Source: Puccinellia tenuiflora (taxonomy: Eukaryota; Streptophyta; Magnoliopsida; Poales; Poaceae). Taken from it: a stretch of DNA of 64,000 nucleotides. The stretch covers positions 778,486 to 842,485 of the forward strand of contig QRDG01000132.1 in NCBI GenBank assembly GCA_012064385.1, given 5' to 3'. Below the pieces are notes generated by a model that ran no database searches, was not told the DNA's origin, and saw only the letters and a program-made list of their open reading frames with translations. The translations under genes were made by a program, and so were the position numbers. This document shows, piece after piece, positions 10,452-20,350 of the stretch. The first letter of the stretch is position 1. Every line of letters starts with the position of its first letter.

Positions 10452-11852
10452 GTGACTGACTCGGGATTTGAAAAGTTGCTGGTACTAATGAAGAAGATGC
10501 TTCCAAGAAATAACGAATTGCCCGCCAGTACGTACGAAGCAAAGAAGCTTGTCTGCCCTCTAGGATTAGACGTGCAGAAGATACATGCATGCCCTAATGA
10601 CTGCATCCTCTACCGTGGTGAGAAGTACGAGAATATGGATAAATGTCCGGTATGCACTGCATTGCGGTATAAGATCAGAAAAGATGACCCTGGTGATGTT
10701 GAGGGCGAGCCACCCAGGAAGAGGGTTCCTGCCAAGGTGATGTGGTATGCTCCTATAATACCACGGTTGAAACGTTTGTTCAGAAACAAAGAGCATGCCA
10801 AGTTGTTGCGATGGCACATGGAAGACCGTAAGAAAGACGGGATGTTGAGGCACCCCGCTGATGGTCGGCAGTGGAGAAAAATCGAGAGAGACTTCCCGGA
10901 CTTTGCAGGTGACGCAAGGAACTTATGGTTTGGTCTAAGTACAGATGGCATGAATCCTTTTGGGGAGCAGAGCTGCAGTCACAGCACCTGGCCCGTGACT
11001 CTATGTATCTACAACCTTCCTCCTTGGTTGTGCATGAAGCGGAAGTTCATTATGATGCCAGTGCTGATCCAAGGCCCGAAGCAACCCGGCAACGACATTG
11101 ATGTGTACCTAAGGCCATTAGTTGATGAACTTTTACAGTTGTGGGCCGAACCAGGTGTACGTGTGTGGGATGAGCACAAACAGGAGGAATTTGACCTACG
11201 AGCGTTGCTGTTCGTAACCATCAATGATTGGCCTGCTCTTAGTAACATTTCAGGACAGACGAACAAAGGATACAATGCATGCACGCACTGTTTAGATGAG
11301 ACTAAAAGTATATATCTGGATAAATGTAGGAAGAATGTGTACCCGTACAATCGTCGTTTTCTTCCGCCCAGGCATCACTTAAGGAAAAAAGGCAAGCATT
11401 TCAATGGCAAGGCAGAAACCCAGACGAAGCCTGTCCCCCATAGTGGTGCTGATGTATTTGGTATGGTCAAGGATTTAAATGTAATCTTTGGAAAGGGTCC
11501 TGACAGAGAACCTGTTCCGAATGACGCTGACGGACACGCACCCATGTGGAAGAAGAAATCTATATTTTGGGAGCTAGAATATTGGAAAGTCCATGAGGTC
11601 CGCTCTGCAATCGACGTGATGCACCTGACGAAGAATCTTTGCGTGAATATTCTAGGCTTCCTGGGCTTGTATGGGAAGTCAAAAGATACACCGGAAGCAC
11701 GGGAGGACCAGCAACGTCATAAAGGACGAGACGGCATGCATGCAGGGCAGTTTCAAGGGCCTGCCAGCTACGCTCTTACCAAAGAAGAGAAGGAAATCTT
11801 TTTTGAAGTCCTTTTCAGTATCAAGGTCCGTCTGGCTTCTCGTCGAATATAA
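10452..11852 (+). CDS. CACTA TNP2 transposase core domain
   Basis: An open stretch of 466 codons carrying the TNP2 core. Recognisable parts: HACPNDCILYRGEKYENMDK with CPVC (zinc-like cluster), VMWYAPIIPRLKRLFRNKEH, RWHMEDRKKDGMLRHPADG, LSTDGMNPFGEQS, CIYNLPPWLCMKRKFIMMP, GPKQPGNDIDVYLRPLVDEL, TINDWPALSNISGQ, NACTHCLDET and IDVMHLTKNLCVNILGFLG. The protein excises and inserts CACTA elements by cutting at the terminal inverted repeats. The open frame ends near 11850 because of a frameshift; the next residues (FQNLKSHDCHVLMTQLL) are read in another frame at 11885-11935. The apparent start at 10452 is only the first Met after an upstream frameshift, so this is the middle of a longer, now broken gene. 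Confidence 0.85.
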   Translation: MTDSGFEKLLVLMKKMLPRNNELPASTYEAKKLVCPLGLDVQKIHACPNDCILYRGEKYENMDKCPVCTALRYKIRKDDPGDVEGEPPRKRVPAKVMWYAPIIPRLKRLFRNKEHAKLLRWHMEDRKKDGMLRHPADGRQWRKIERDFPDFAGDARNLWFGLSTDGMNPFGEQSCSHSTWPVTLCIYNLPPWLCMKRKFIMMPVLIQGPKQPGNDIDVYLRPLVDELLQLWAEPGVRVWDEHKQEEFDLRALLFVTINDWPALSNISGQTNKGYNACTHCLDETKSIYLDKCRKNVYPYNRRFLPPRHHLRKKGKHFNGKAETQTKPVPHSGADVFGMVKDLNVIFGKGPDREPVPNDADGHAPMWKKKSIFWELEYWKVHEVRSAIDVMHLTKNLCVNILGFLGLYGKSKDTPEAREDQQRHKGRDGMHAGQFQGPASYALTKEEKEIFFEVLFSIKVRLASRRI

Positions 11853-11980
11853 AGGGAATAGTAAATATGAAAGAGAAAAATTCCAAAACCTAAAGTCTCA
11901 TGACTGCCACGTGCTTATGACGCAATTGCTTCTGGTTGCATTGAGGAGGAATTCTACCCGAAAATGTTCGACTAGCCATT

Positions 11981-13215
11981 GTGAAGGTATGTGCATTCCT
12001 CAATGCAATTTCTCAGAAGGTAATCGATCCAGAAAGTCTATCAGGGTTACAGATTGATGTGGTCCAATGTCTGGTCAGCTTCGAGTTGTTGTTCCCGCCA
12101 TCCTTCTTCAATATTATGACGCACCTCCTAGTTCACCTAGTCGAAGAGATTAGAATTCTCGGTCCTGTGTTTCTACACAATATGTTCCCCTTCGAGAGGT
12201 TCATGGGAGTCTTAAAGAAATATGTTCATAACCGTGCTAGGCCAGAAGGAAGCATCTCCAAGGGCTATGGAACAGAGGAGGTCATTGAGTTTTGTGTTGA
12301 CTTTCTTCCTGACCTTAAGCCGATTGGTGTTCCTGAATCTCGGTATGAGGGGAGACTGACTGGAAAAGGCACACTAGGAAGGAAAGCAACGGTATGTAGG
12401 GACGCGCTTTCTTTCACTCAAGCACACTACACAGTTCTACACAATTCCACCGTGGTTGCTCCGTATATCGAGAAACACAAGAATATTCTACGCGCCGAAA
12501 ACCCGGGGGAGCCTGACTCCTGGATTAAAGGGGAACACGAGGCGACTTTCGGCAGTTGGTTGCAGACACATCTCATGAATAACACCACTGTTGGAGATCA
12601 GCTGTACTTGTTGGCCAGGTTACCATCTTCGACTATATGTACTTTCCAAGGGTACGAGATAAATGGGAATACATTTTACACGATCTCCCAAGATAAAAAG
12701 AGCACCAACCAAAACAGTGGTGTCCGCTTTGATGCAACAGACGACAATGGGCAGAAGGACACATATTATGGGTACATAGAGGAGATATGGGAACTTGACT
12801 ATGGACCTACTTTTAAGGTCCCTTTGTTTCGGTGCAAATGGGTCAAGCTGACAGGAGGCGGGGTACATGTAGACCAAAAGTACGGCATGACAACAGTGGA
12901 TCTCAAAAATCTTGCATACATGGACGAACCATTCGTCCTAGCCAACGATGTGGCTCAGGTTTTCTATGTGAAGGACATGTCTACGAAATCGAGAAAAAAA
13001 ATCAGCAAAAGAATACATCGTCCGATGAGCCAAAGCGCCACATAGTTCTTTCAGGGAAAAGAAACATCGTGGGAGTGGATGACAAGACAGACATGTCAGA
13101 AGATTATAATAAGTTTCATGAAATTCCGCCCTTCACAGTGAAAACTGACCCATGCATCCTGTTAAATGATGAAGATGCTCCATGGCTACGGCGCAGAAGA
13201 AAACCACAACACTAG
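11981..13215 (+). pseudogene. CACTA TNP2 transposase, C-terminal DUF4218/DUF4216-like part
   Basis: Open from 11981 to 13045 with KVCAFLNAISQKVIDPE, FFNIMTHLLVHLVEEI, GPVFLHNMFPFERFMGVLK and YVHNRARPEGSI (DUF4218-like), then a C-terminal DUF4216-like region, FDATDDNGQKDTYYGYIEEI and FKVPLFRCKWV. The frame that ends at 13045 has slipped: near 12980 the conserved reading shifts to PKRHIVLSGKRNIVGVDDKTD and ends with LNDEDAPWLRRRRKPQH at 13215, which matches the usual C-terminus of the family. Both C-terminal domains are standard companions of TNP2. At least two lesions separate this piece from the core domain. Confidence 0.8.
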
Positions 13216-13277
13216 ATAGGGATGTTCGTGATGTGTAATAATGGCTATATGCGAATACAAACCGTATGTTTTGACTA

Positions 13278-13640
13278 TATGCACCGTCGGGATGTATGCA
13301 GGGAATCCGAATGATTTGTATTCGGTCGATGAACAGAAGGATTTCTAGATAGAACAAAACAAACGGTTTCACCTGCATACAGTCCTACGGTGGCTAGAGA
13401 GTGCCCGCATATCAAATGCACCGTAGGACGTATGCAGGGAATCCGAATGATTTGTATTCGGTCGATGTACTGAAGGATTTCTAGATAGAACAAAACACAC
13501 GGTATCACCTGCATACAGTCCTACTGTGGCTAGAGAGTGCCCGCATATCAAATGCACCGTAGGACGTATGCAGGTGAAACCGTTTGATTTGTATTCGGTC
13601 GATGAACTGAAGGATTTCTAGATAGAACCCTCTTAGCACT
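13278..13640. repeat. 136-bp tandem repeat, about 2.6 copies
   Basis: The start GTATGCAGGG or GTATGCAGGT recurs at 13294, 13430 and 13566, a period of 136. The unit contains ATTTGTATTCGGTCGATGAA and AAGGATTTCTAGATAGAAC. The phrase ATTTGTATTCGGTCGATGAAC reappears alone near 14764. It lies in the 3' flank of TNP2; function unknown. Confidence 0.85.
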
Positions 13641-13652
13641 GAGAGAACGCTT

Positions 13653-13720
13653 CTATGCCGAGCCCCTCGAAGATGTCATAGGTCACTGCCCAACGACATC
13701 TTCGAGAAGCTCGTGCATAG
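13653..13720. repeat. Hairpin-forming inverted repeat
   Basis: CTATGCCGAGCCCCTCGAAG plus ATGTC (13653-13677) pairs with 13695-13720 (GACATCTTCGAGAAGCTCGT plus GCATAG), with a 17-base loop and a few mismatches. The arm length is in the range of small RNA precursors, but no expression evidence can be seen here. Confidence 0.6.
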
Positions 13721-13819
13721 AGGAGTCCTCTGTCTTCTCTCTCTGCTGTTGTCGTGCTCTTGTTCTTCCTCTTCCTCTTCCTCCTCATGGTGGGTACTTA
13801 TATAGGGCAACTCTTCACC

Positions 13820-13925
13820 TTTTTAGTCCCGGTTGGTAGCTGGAACCGGGACTAAAGGAGCGTTGATATGTGTGCCTTATCTTCACCTTTTTAGTACCGG
13901 TTGGTAGCTGGAACCGGGACTAAAG
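13820..13925. repeat. Two internal CACTA motif pairs ahead of the 177-aa gene
   Basis: TTTTAGTCCCGG against CCGGGACTAAAGG at 13820-13858, and a near copy at 13888-13925 (TTTTTAGTACCGG against CCGGGACTAAAGG), both around the spacer TTGGTAGCTGGAA. A second direct duplication (GATCCAACGGCTCACAAGCG and the flanking ACACACGATCCGTGTGCTTC) follows at about 13957-14054. Confidence 0.75.
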
Positions 13926-14094
13926 GAGCACACCTAACCAATGACACACACCTGATCCAACGGCTCACAAGCGCTACAAGGAAACACACGATCCGTGTGC
14001 TTCTGATCCAACGGCTCACAAGCGCTCGAAGGAAACACACGATCCGTGTGCTTCTTCCACCGCTTCCCGCCTTCGTCTTCCCGCCATTTCTCAC

Positions 14095-14102
14095 TATATA
14101 TA
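14095..14102 (+). promoter_or_regulatory. TATA box of the 177-aa gene
   Basis: TATATATA 65 bases before the ATG chosen at 14167. A start at 14110 would lie closer to the TATA box than a transcription start could, which argues for 14167. Confidence 0.55.
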
Positions 14103-14166
14103 TGTAGGCTTGGCCGCCATTGCCATATCACATCTAAACTCATATCTGCAACCTCATCACTCTCCC

Positions 14167-14700
14167 ATGGCTTCCACCGTACCCACTCTAACCTACCCTC
14201 AGGCGGAGGCGCTTTGCGCCTCAAACTACCCCTGCCCGCCCGGCTACCTTGTCCCCGCCGGCTGGTGGCTGAGCGCCGGAGGCGTGCCGGTCCCTCCTGT
14301 CCCTCAAGGTGTGGCGCGCCGGGCGGCCATCACGAACCACTACTACCTCGAGCTCACGCCGGAGCAGCGGATGGATCCCCGCTGGCATCCCGACTACCGC
14401 CCGACTTGGGACGCCTTCTTCATCAATCGGCGTGAGAGGGCGCTCGCCAGGTACGAGGAGGACGGCCCGCCTCCTTCGAACTTCAACGAGGCCGGCCGTC
14501 AGCTGTGGTGGGGTGGCCGGACTCTCCAGAGCGTCATGGACTACATCACGGCCGGCGATAACCCCCGCCTGCGCTACCCTCACATCCAGTCCAGGCGTGC
14601 TCACCCGTCGAGGTTGGAGCCACGAGCGCCGTCCGATGACAGCGACAACGACGACGATTACGAGGACGAGTATTATAGGCCTAGGCAGGAGTATGACTAA
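14167..14700 (+). CDS. CACTA-borne hypothetical protein, 177 aa, acidic C-terminus
   Basis: Intact single-exon frame. The start MASTVPTLTYPQAEAL is chosen over an in-frame ATG at 14110 because a TATATATA box sits at 14095. The body contains NYPCPPGYLVPAGWWLSAGG, VPVPPVP, LTPEQRMDPRWHPDYRPTW and FNEAGRQLWWGGRTLQSVM; the tail is highly acidic (SDDSDNDDDYEDEYY). I recognise the general type, proteins with CPPGY...PAGW, LTPEQR and GRxLWW blocks that occur repeatedly in grass genome annotations, but know of no function or domain. Codons are GC-rich, unlike the AT-rich flanks, so the frame is probably real and was under selection recently. It is unlike the usual two CACTA proteins. It could be an accessory protein of the element or a captured host gene family. 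Confidence 0.65.
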   Translation: MASTVPTLTYPQAEALCASNYPCPPGYLVPAGWWLSAGGVPVPPVPQGVARRAAITNHYYLELTPEQRMDPRWHPDYRPTWDAFFINRRERALARYEEDGPPPSNFNEAGRQLWWGGRTLQSVMDYITAGDNPRLRYPHIQSRRAHPSRLEPRAPSDDSDNDDDYEDEYYRPRQEYD

Positions 14701-15094
14701 GATTGTTAGGACAAATGATCCACTGTTGTCATTCCGTACTGTTGTCATTGGTTAGGACAAATGATTTGTATTCGGTCGATGAACTAGTTATTATCAAATG
14801 ATCCACTGTTGTCATTGGCTCCAAGATTCAAAAATATGCAAAAAAATATTAGTTAATCCATTTTTTAATTGAAAATGGAAAAATTGTTAATAGTTTGTAG
14901 AGTTACAATAATTATTTTATAAAACAGAAAATGTTTTGGATTACTTATTCAAATTCAAGCACTTTTCATGTTGAAAGTTTTCTCAAATTCATTCAAATAT
15001 TCAAATGTTTTGAAATTATGCCAGATTTGAAAAAACAGAGAAAACGGCGCGCGAGCGCATTTTTGGCCCAGCGCGCGCAAAATTTTTGGGCCCA
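14701..15094. other. AT-rich 3' flank of the 177-aa gene
   Basis: Repeats of the phrases GTTAGGACAAATGAT and CCACTGTTGTCATT around 14705-14815, then AT-rich sequence with TTGAAATTATGCC and a GC-rich GCGCGC patch at 15046-15080. No coding signal. Confidence 0.5.
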
Positions 15095-15256
15095 TTAGTC
15101 GCGGCCCGTACCACCAGCCGCGACTAAAGCTTTGGATCTGAAACCGCCCCCCGACCCCCCCTTTAGTCGCGGGGCGTGGCTGCACCCGTGACTAAAGACA
15201 TGCCTTTAGTCGCGGTTTGAACTATGCCCTGCGACTAAAAGGGGGGTGTATATAAA
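15095..15256 (+). promoter_or_regulatory. Three CACTA motif pairs plus TATA box ahead of the TNPA-type gene
   Basis: Inverted pairs 15095-15127, 15161-15197 and 15204-15241 (all TTAGTCGCGG / CGCGACTAA type) are followed directly by TATATAAA at 15249-15256. The spacing, motif block then TATA within about 10 bases, is the same as at 9556-9610. Confidence 0.65.
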
Positions 15257-16652
15257 GATGGCCGTCTCCCCAGTGCGTGGCTCAGACCGCGACACTGGAG
15301 GCCATTTTGTGACTTAGCGCCGTCAGGCTACCGAAATTTTCCACCGCCGCGCCCGCCGCTATTCTCCGCCACGCGCCCTTCGCCTCCGCCGCCACGTGCC
15401 CGTCGCCTCCATCCCCGAGCGCCCGTCGCCCGTCGTCCTCTGCGCCCTCCGTCCCTGCGCGCCTGCCGTCCTCCAATCCACGCCCTCCGTCCCCGCGCGC
15501 CCGTCGCCTCCTCCGCCGCCCGAGCGCGCCGTCCTCCGCGCCCGCCGCCGTCGCCTCCTCCGCGCCCGAGCCCGCCGTCCTCCACGCCCGCTGCTCGAGC
15601 CTTCCTCCGCGACCGCTGCTCGAGCCTTCCTCCGCTCGATTAGGTTAGTTTTTTTATCAGTTAATTAGGTAGATTTTTAGGTTAGTTTAAATTTAGATCA
15701 GTTAATTAGGTAGATTTTTTGGGTAGTTTAATTTTAGGTTAAATTTTAGATTAGTTAGATTGGTATTTAGAAATTTTGCTAAGTTAAATTGGTACTTTAC
15801 AAATTTTATTACTAAGTTAAATTGGTATTTTAGAAATTTTGCTAAGTTAAATTGGTATTACTTTTTTAGTGTAGAAATAGAAATTTTGCTAAGTTAAATT
15901 GGTATTACTTTTTTAGTGTAGAAATACAAATTTTGCTAAGTTAAATTGGTACTTTAGAAATTTTGCTAAGTTAAATTGGTATTACTTTTTTAGTGTAGAA
16001 ATAGAAATTTTGACTTAGGTGTTTTTAGTTTATTGTTCTCGGCGACGATGTCCCTGTTGGATCAGAGGGGCGATGTGCGGGACTGGGCTCCGCCGGCTGG
16101 CACTGGGAGGTGCTACCTTCCGGGACGCGCAGCTTGGTGAGGAATCCGGGTGATGTCGTCGACCCGGATCTTCTTTGGTGGCAGTCGCGTGGGCCACGCT
16201 CGGTGCAGAGGGAGCCGGCCCCGAGGAGGTGGTCCGTCGCCGTATCAGAGAGGAGGACGAGCACGTCCGTCGCTACATGTATCTATTGGATAGGCATTAT
16301 AGCAATAGCTGGTCGTTTGTTCAGAGGGTTCCTTATCATGTGAGCTATGACCCTGTGAGGGTTCCTTCTCTTTGGATGCGCAGCGCCGCGGCTCAGCACC
16401 CGCGGCTCAGGAACCGGTCGAAGTTAGTTTGAGAGGTTAATGCATGGGAGATGTATTAGTGATATTATTCATGATGTATTAGGTTTAAAAAATAATGGAC
16501 CCGAGCTATGTAACTGGATTATTCTAGATGTATTTGTGATATTATTCGTGGTGTATTTTTATGTACTATTTGTATGTAGTATTATTTTTGTAGTATTTTT
16601 ATGTACTAGTAGCAATATTGTATGCGATAATGATATTGTGTGCATTTTGCAG
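15257..16652 (+). other. Leader region of the TNPA-type gene: GC-rich exon, long AT-rich intron, broken short ORF
   Basis: 15257-15645 is very C/G-rich (CCGCC and GCCCG runs) and looks like a transcribed leader exon. 15640-16020 is T-rich with tandem repeats and looks intronic. 16048-16432 reads MSLLDQRGDVRDWAPPAGTG, then breaks by stop and frameshift, and continues as VVRRRIREEDEHVRRYMYLL and SWSFVQRVPYHVSYDPVRVP. This short, broken protein is of a kind often found 5' of the TNPA-type gene in grass CACTA elements. 16433-16652 is AT-rich and ends in the acceptor TTTTGCAG before the exon at 16653. Confidence 0.5.
15768..16015. repeat. Tandem repeats in the leader intron
   Basis: AAATTTTGCTAAGTTAAATT followed by GGTATTACTTTTTTAGTGTA recurs about five times with units of roughly 33 and 53 bases. 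Intronic position and AT bias suggest slippage rather than function. Confidence 0.75.
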
Positions 16653-16657
16653 AAACT

Positions 16658-19356
16658 ATGGAACCACCTAGTCCAATCCGCAGAGACCTAACACAAGAAG
16701 AAATTCTCGAGGACATAATCCACAACGCCCCCAGTGCTGATCCACCCGAATCTCCCTCGATGTATCTGAACCCATCCGGTGAGGGTGAAGAGGTCGACCA
16801 AAATGAGGGGGAAGCCGACGCCTCTGATGATGGAGAAGGCGACGGCTCCGACGATGGACCCTTAACGAAGTCCGGCGAGGTATATATATGAAGTCCGATG
16901 ATCAGTAGATGCATTAATTGAGTTGTATATATATGAATTGACGAATGTTTCTTCTCTTAGGCCTCCACATCGAGCAAATGTTCCAAACGAGGCCCGGCCA
17001 AAAAGTTGGCCCCATCTGCGCATTATACAATTACAAAGATATCACCACTGGGCGAACCGTTGGAACCCATAAAGGTTGCAAAGAAATTTGTAAAACAATG
17101 CGGAGTTATGGTTAGGGATCGCGTCCCGATCACCGTTCGAGAGTGGCATAAGCCCAAAGGGGTGGAAGATAATGAGTATGTCGCCGAAAGGTACAAAGAT
17201 GGTCTTTGGAATGACCTCATGGCACATTTCACCCTCCCAGAATGTGAGGAAGAGGACGACACAGCTGCATTGAGGGACAAAGTCAAGGTGTTTACTCTTA
17301 AGAAGATGGCCGAACTATTCCGGCAGTGGAAGAAAACATTATGGCAAGAGTATCAGAAGAACAATATTGCTCCAAAATTCGAAGGCTATCTAGCGAAGCA
17401 GAAGGCTTACTGGGATGCATTTGTGAAGTACAAGCAGTCAGCAGATGCTACGGAAAAGTCAACACGAAACAAGACAAATGCTGTGAAAAAGAAATATCAC
17501 CATCGCCTCGGGACAGGGGGCTACGTGACTGCCATGCCAAAGTGGGATAAAATAGAGGAAGCGCTGCTTGCTAAAGGGATCATTCCAGAACCAATTCGCG
17601 ACGAATGGGAATTGAGGGCAAGAAATTTTTTCCTTGCGCATGGGAGTGAGTATGACGATGAGACAGGGGACCTTGTTTGCAGTGACGGGATTAAGGTACC
17701 CAGGGAGACATGGCTGAAAGTGGTGAAAGAAATTAAAGAGGGGAAAACAAAGTTCCGTCCCGATAGAGAGAAAGACTTGCTGACAAAGGTCCTCGGGAAT
17801 GCCGAACACGGAGGACGAACACGAGGCCTTGGCCCTAGTTATCCCTGGGAGATTGGGTTTCCCAAAGACAAAGATACTTATAGAAGCCGATCGAGAGCAA
17901 AGAAGCGACGGGAGGAGGAGGAGGAAGACAGGTTCAACCAGTTGCTAGCAAGAATTGACAAGCAGCAGCAGCAGATTGACGAACTTAGAGGAGAGCGCCT
18001 GCAAGATCCTGCACTCGATATTACCGCCGGCCCATCTCTGCGGAGAAGCAGCGTGGCTGAATCGGAGGTCCCGTCTGACGGTGCACGGATGATAGATGGC
18101 GGTCCCGGCTACCCCGTGGATGGAATCAAGGAGCAGATATGTTGTGAGCTCCATCAGAAGGTGAAGAACATATCCCTGAAGGTGGCGGTCGGATGTGCTT
18201 TACCTTGTCCACCTGAGGCACGTTGGCATGGCCGTGAGATTCCAGCTGGCTATGCTAAAGTCGGGGTGGATGAAATCGTAATGGGGTTTGACTCAATGGA
18301 GCTTGACATCCCTGGACCTGAAGGTGAGAGGACACTCGGAGAAGTACTGGGTGGTATCATTCTATGGGACAAGAACAACATCAAGCTTCCAGGCTCGGCG
18401 CCAAGGCCAACACCGCCTCCGAGTCGTCGCAGGTCACCATCACCTACAAGAAGCCCACCCCAAGACTATGACCACCACAGCGCGAGTCCATCTCGATCTC
18501 CGCCGCCGGACTTGGGTCGGCCGTCTTCGCCGCCGCCTTTGCCCGCTAAGGACAATAAGCGGAAGCGTGCTTCGTCGCTGAGTACTAAACGACGCAGCAG
18601 CCCAAAACGAAAATTGTCACCCCTCCCAAAAGTACCTCATAAGAATCTTCCCATCAGAACTTACGATCGTACTGACGATGAAATCGCAGCGATCGCAAAG
18701 GCTGAAAAAGATGCGCATTTTGCAAAGAAGAAAACAGAGCCCGCCCCGGTATACACCGAGAAGCAAAAAGAGTGGGGACTTAGTTTTCTGAACACAAAAT
18801 CGCAATATGAGTTGCACCATAAGCCAGATGACTATCTACGCACACTTCAGAAGGAAGCGGAGAAGAGCAAATCAAGTAAAAGTGCAAGCGGGAGCAAATC
18901 AAGTAAAAGTGCAAGCGGGAAAAGAAGGGACGTTCCCCAGCTCGGAGAACAGGCCAAACAATCGATCCCACCCCTCAAGGTGTTATCCAAAGACGTTCCC
19001 CAGGTGCTGCAGCAGGATATGGGAGAAGCTGCAAAGTTGGCGGCCGCTATGGGTGTGACTGTTGCTGAACTGCTAGGTTCCCAAGACAACAAGTTACCCA
19101 AGGCTGATGTAGTCCCTACATATGTCCCAGGGAAGCCTTTGGTCAGCAAAGAGAAGTTGAAACAACTGCCAACACACATGCGGAATTTGCATGAATGGTA
19201 CTTGAGAGAGGTAAAGCGGGACAGAATAATGATCGTGGCGAAAGTCCCACAAGACTACTTCTTCCGAGCCGAAGAGGTCCATGTTGACTTTTCAGAACTC
19301 TTCCAGTTATACAATTTCGACGCTCTCGACAAATCTCTCATGAGTTGCTATTGTTT
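16658..19356 (+). CDS. CACTA TNPA/En-Spm-type protein, main coding exons (16658-16879 and 16961-19356)
   Basis: Exon 1 (ATG 16658 to 16879) encodes an acidic start (MEPPSPIRRDLTQEEILEDI ... DDGEGDGSDDG). It ends GAG|GTATAT; the acceptor is CTTCTCTTAG at 16960. Exon 2 is open for 798 codons to the donor TTT|GTAAGT at 19356. Exon 2 begins with a Lys-rich patch, then PLGEPLEPIKVAKKFVKQCG and ITVREWHKPKG, an En/Spm-type (Transposase_24-like) region, the segment KKKYHHRLGTGGYVTAMPKW, coiled-coil-like EEEEEDRFNQLLARIDKQQQ, then a Pro/Ser/Arg-rich region and the duplicated SKSSKSASG. TNPA-type proteins bind subterminal motifs and assist TNP2; here the motifs abound. The whole stretch of 872 residues is free of stops, better kept than TNP2. 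Confidence 0.75.
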
Positions 19357-19449
19357 GTAAGTTGTTGAATTCATTGTCTACATATAAGTTGTTCAGTTCA
19401 TTGCATGTGTAATTATTCTCATTATATCCTTTTGTACTCTATTATGCAG

Positions 19450-20350
19450 AATGAAGATGAAGGCTTGTAAAAGAACGATCTATAATGTTGGGTTCATTGA
19501 CCCAGATAAAGTACATATAGAAACGCTATTGACGAAACCCGACGAGACGGCGGAAAACCTTCTAAGGTTTCTAACGGAGCAACATTTCTGTAAACACATA
19601 CTATTTCCTTACAACTTTAAGTGACGGTCTTACTCTGTTGTACACATTCACTTTTGCTTACTCGATGTTAAGTGCAATTGATGAGTTACTGACGTATATA
19701 TAAACGTGTGCAGCTTTCACTGGATTCTGCTAAACGTTCGAGTTGATAAGGGAATAGATGAAGTCATGGACCCATTAAAGAGAAACCTGGAAGAGTTCCG
19801 CAATATGTAGGATATGCTCCAGAGGTAATATTCGTGCTATATCGGTCTATTTCATTGATTTTATGAGATATTAGGTAATGAATAACTCATTCATTAATTC
19901 ATTTTCTTTGCCGGGCAGGGTTTGGAACCGGTTCAAGAGTCTGGTGAAGGGTTCCTTTACTAAGGAGCTGACGTTTACTCCGATCTCAGTAAGTAGTACG
20001 AGATATGTCTGCGCATATCTTTACTTCTAGTTTCAATATAGTTATGATGCTAGATTATTATTTTGATTGAATTCTATTCTCGTAAAGTGCGCGAGGAAGC
20101 CACCGGGGACGCATCTATGTTGATACTACGTTTGCAGGTTTATTCGCGCGTTTACCACTGAGCTCAAAGATTATAGAGTCGACGTAAGAAATACATTCAC
20201 AACATTATTTTATTACCATCACTTTTTTGTTATCATGATTGATTTTCATATTGATCTCCTTTTCTTATATAGTTCGACAGAATGCGGGAACGACTCCTAC
20301 CAGAGCAACGCGTAATAGGAATTGGAGAGGAACTGGCGGGATTTTTATGA
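19450..20350 (+). pseudogene. Ulp1-like (C48) cysteine protease domain, 3' exons of the TNPA-type gene, two nonsense codons
   Basis: Exons follow with consistent phase. 19450-19620: KRTIYNVGFIDPDKVHIETL and ENLLRFLTEQHFCKHILFPY. 19714-19824: NFHWILLNVRVDKGID with the catalytic His-Trp, then EEFRNM and an in-frame TAG (19808-19810), then DMLQR. 19919-19988: VWNRFKSLVKGSFTKEL. About 20088-20184: CARKPPGTHLC, TGA where Gly is expected, then YYVCRFIRAFTTE, the catalytic Cys region. About 20275-20350: FDRMRERLLPEQRVIGIGEE and a stop at 20348. This is the SUMO-protease-like fold often fused to plant transposon proteins. The Asp position reads DP rather than DS, and the two nonsense codons make it inactive unless read through. 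The N-terminal exons could still yield a truncated protein. Confidence 0.75.

Noticed and set aside
13278..13640. CRISPR-like array
   Set aside because: The repeat is a contiguous tandem with period 136 and no spacer structure; the genome is eukaryotic.
15328..15668. Open frames in the GC-rich leader of the TNPA-type gene
   Set aside because: Simple Arg/Pro/Gly-rich translations of a CCG-rich leader; they differ by frame and show no domain.
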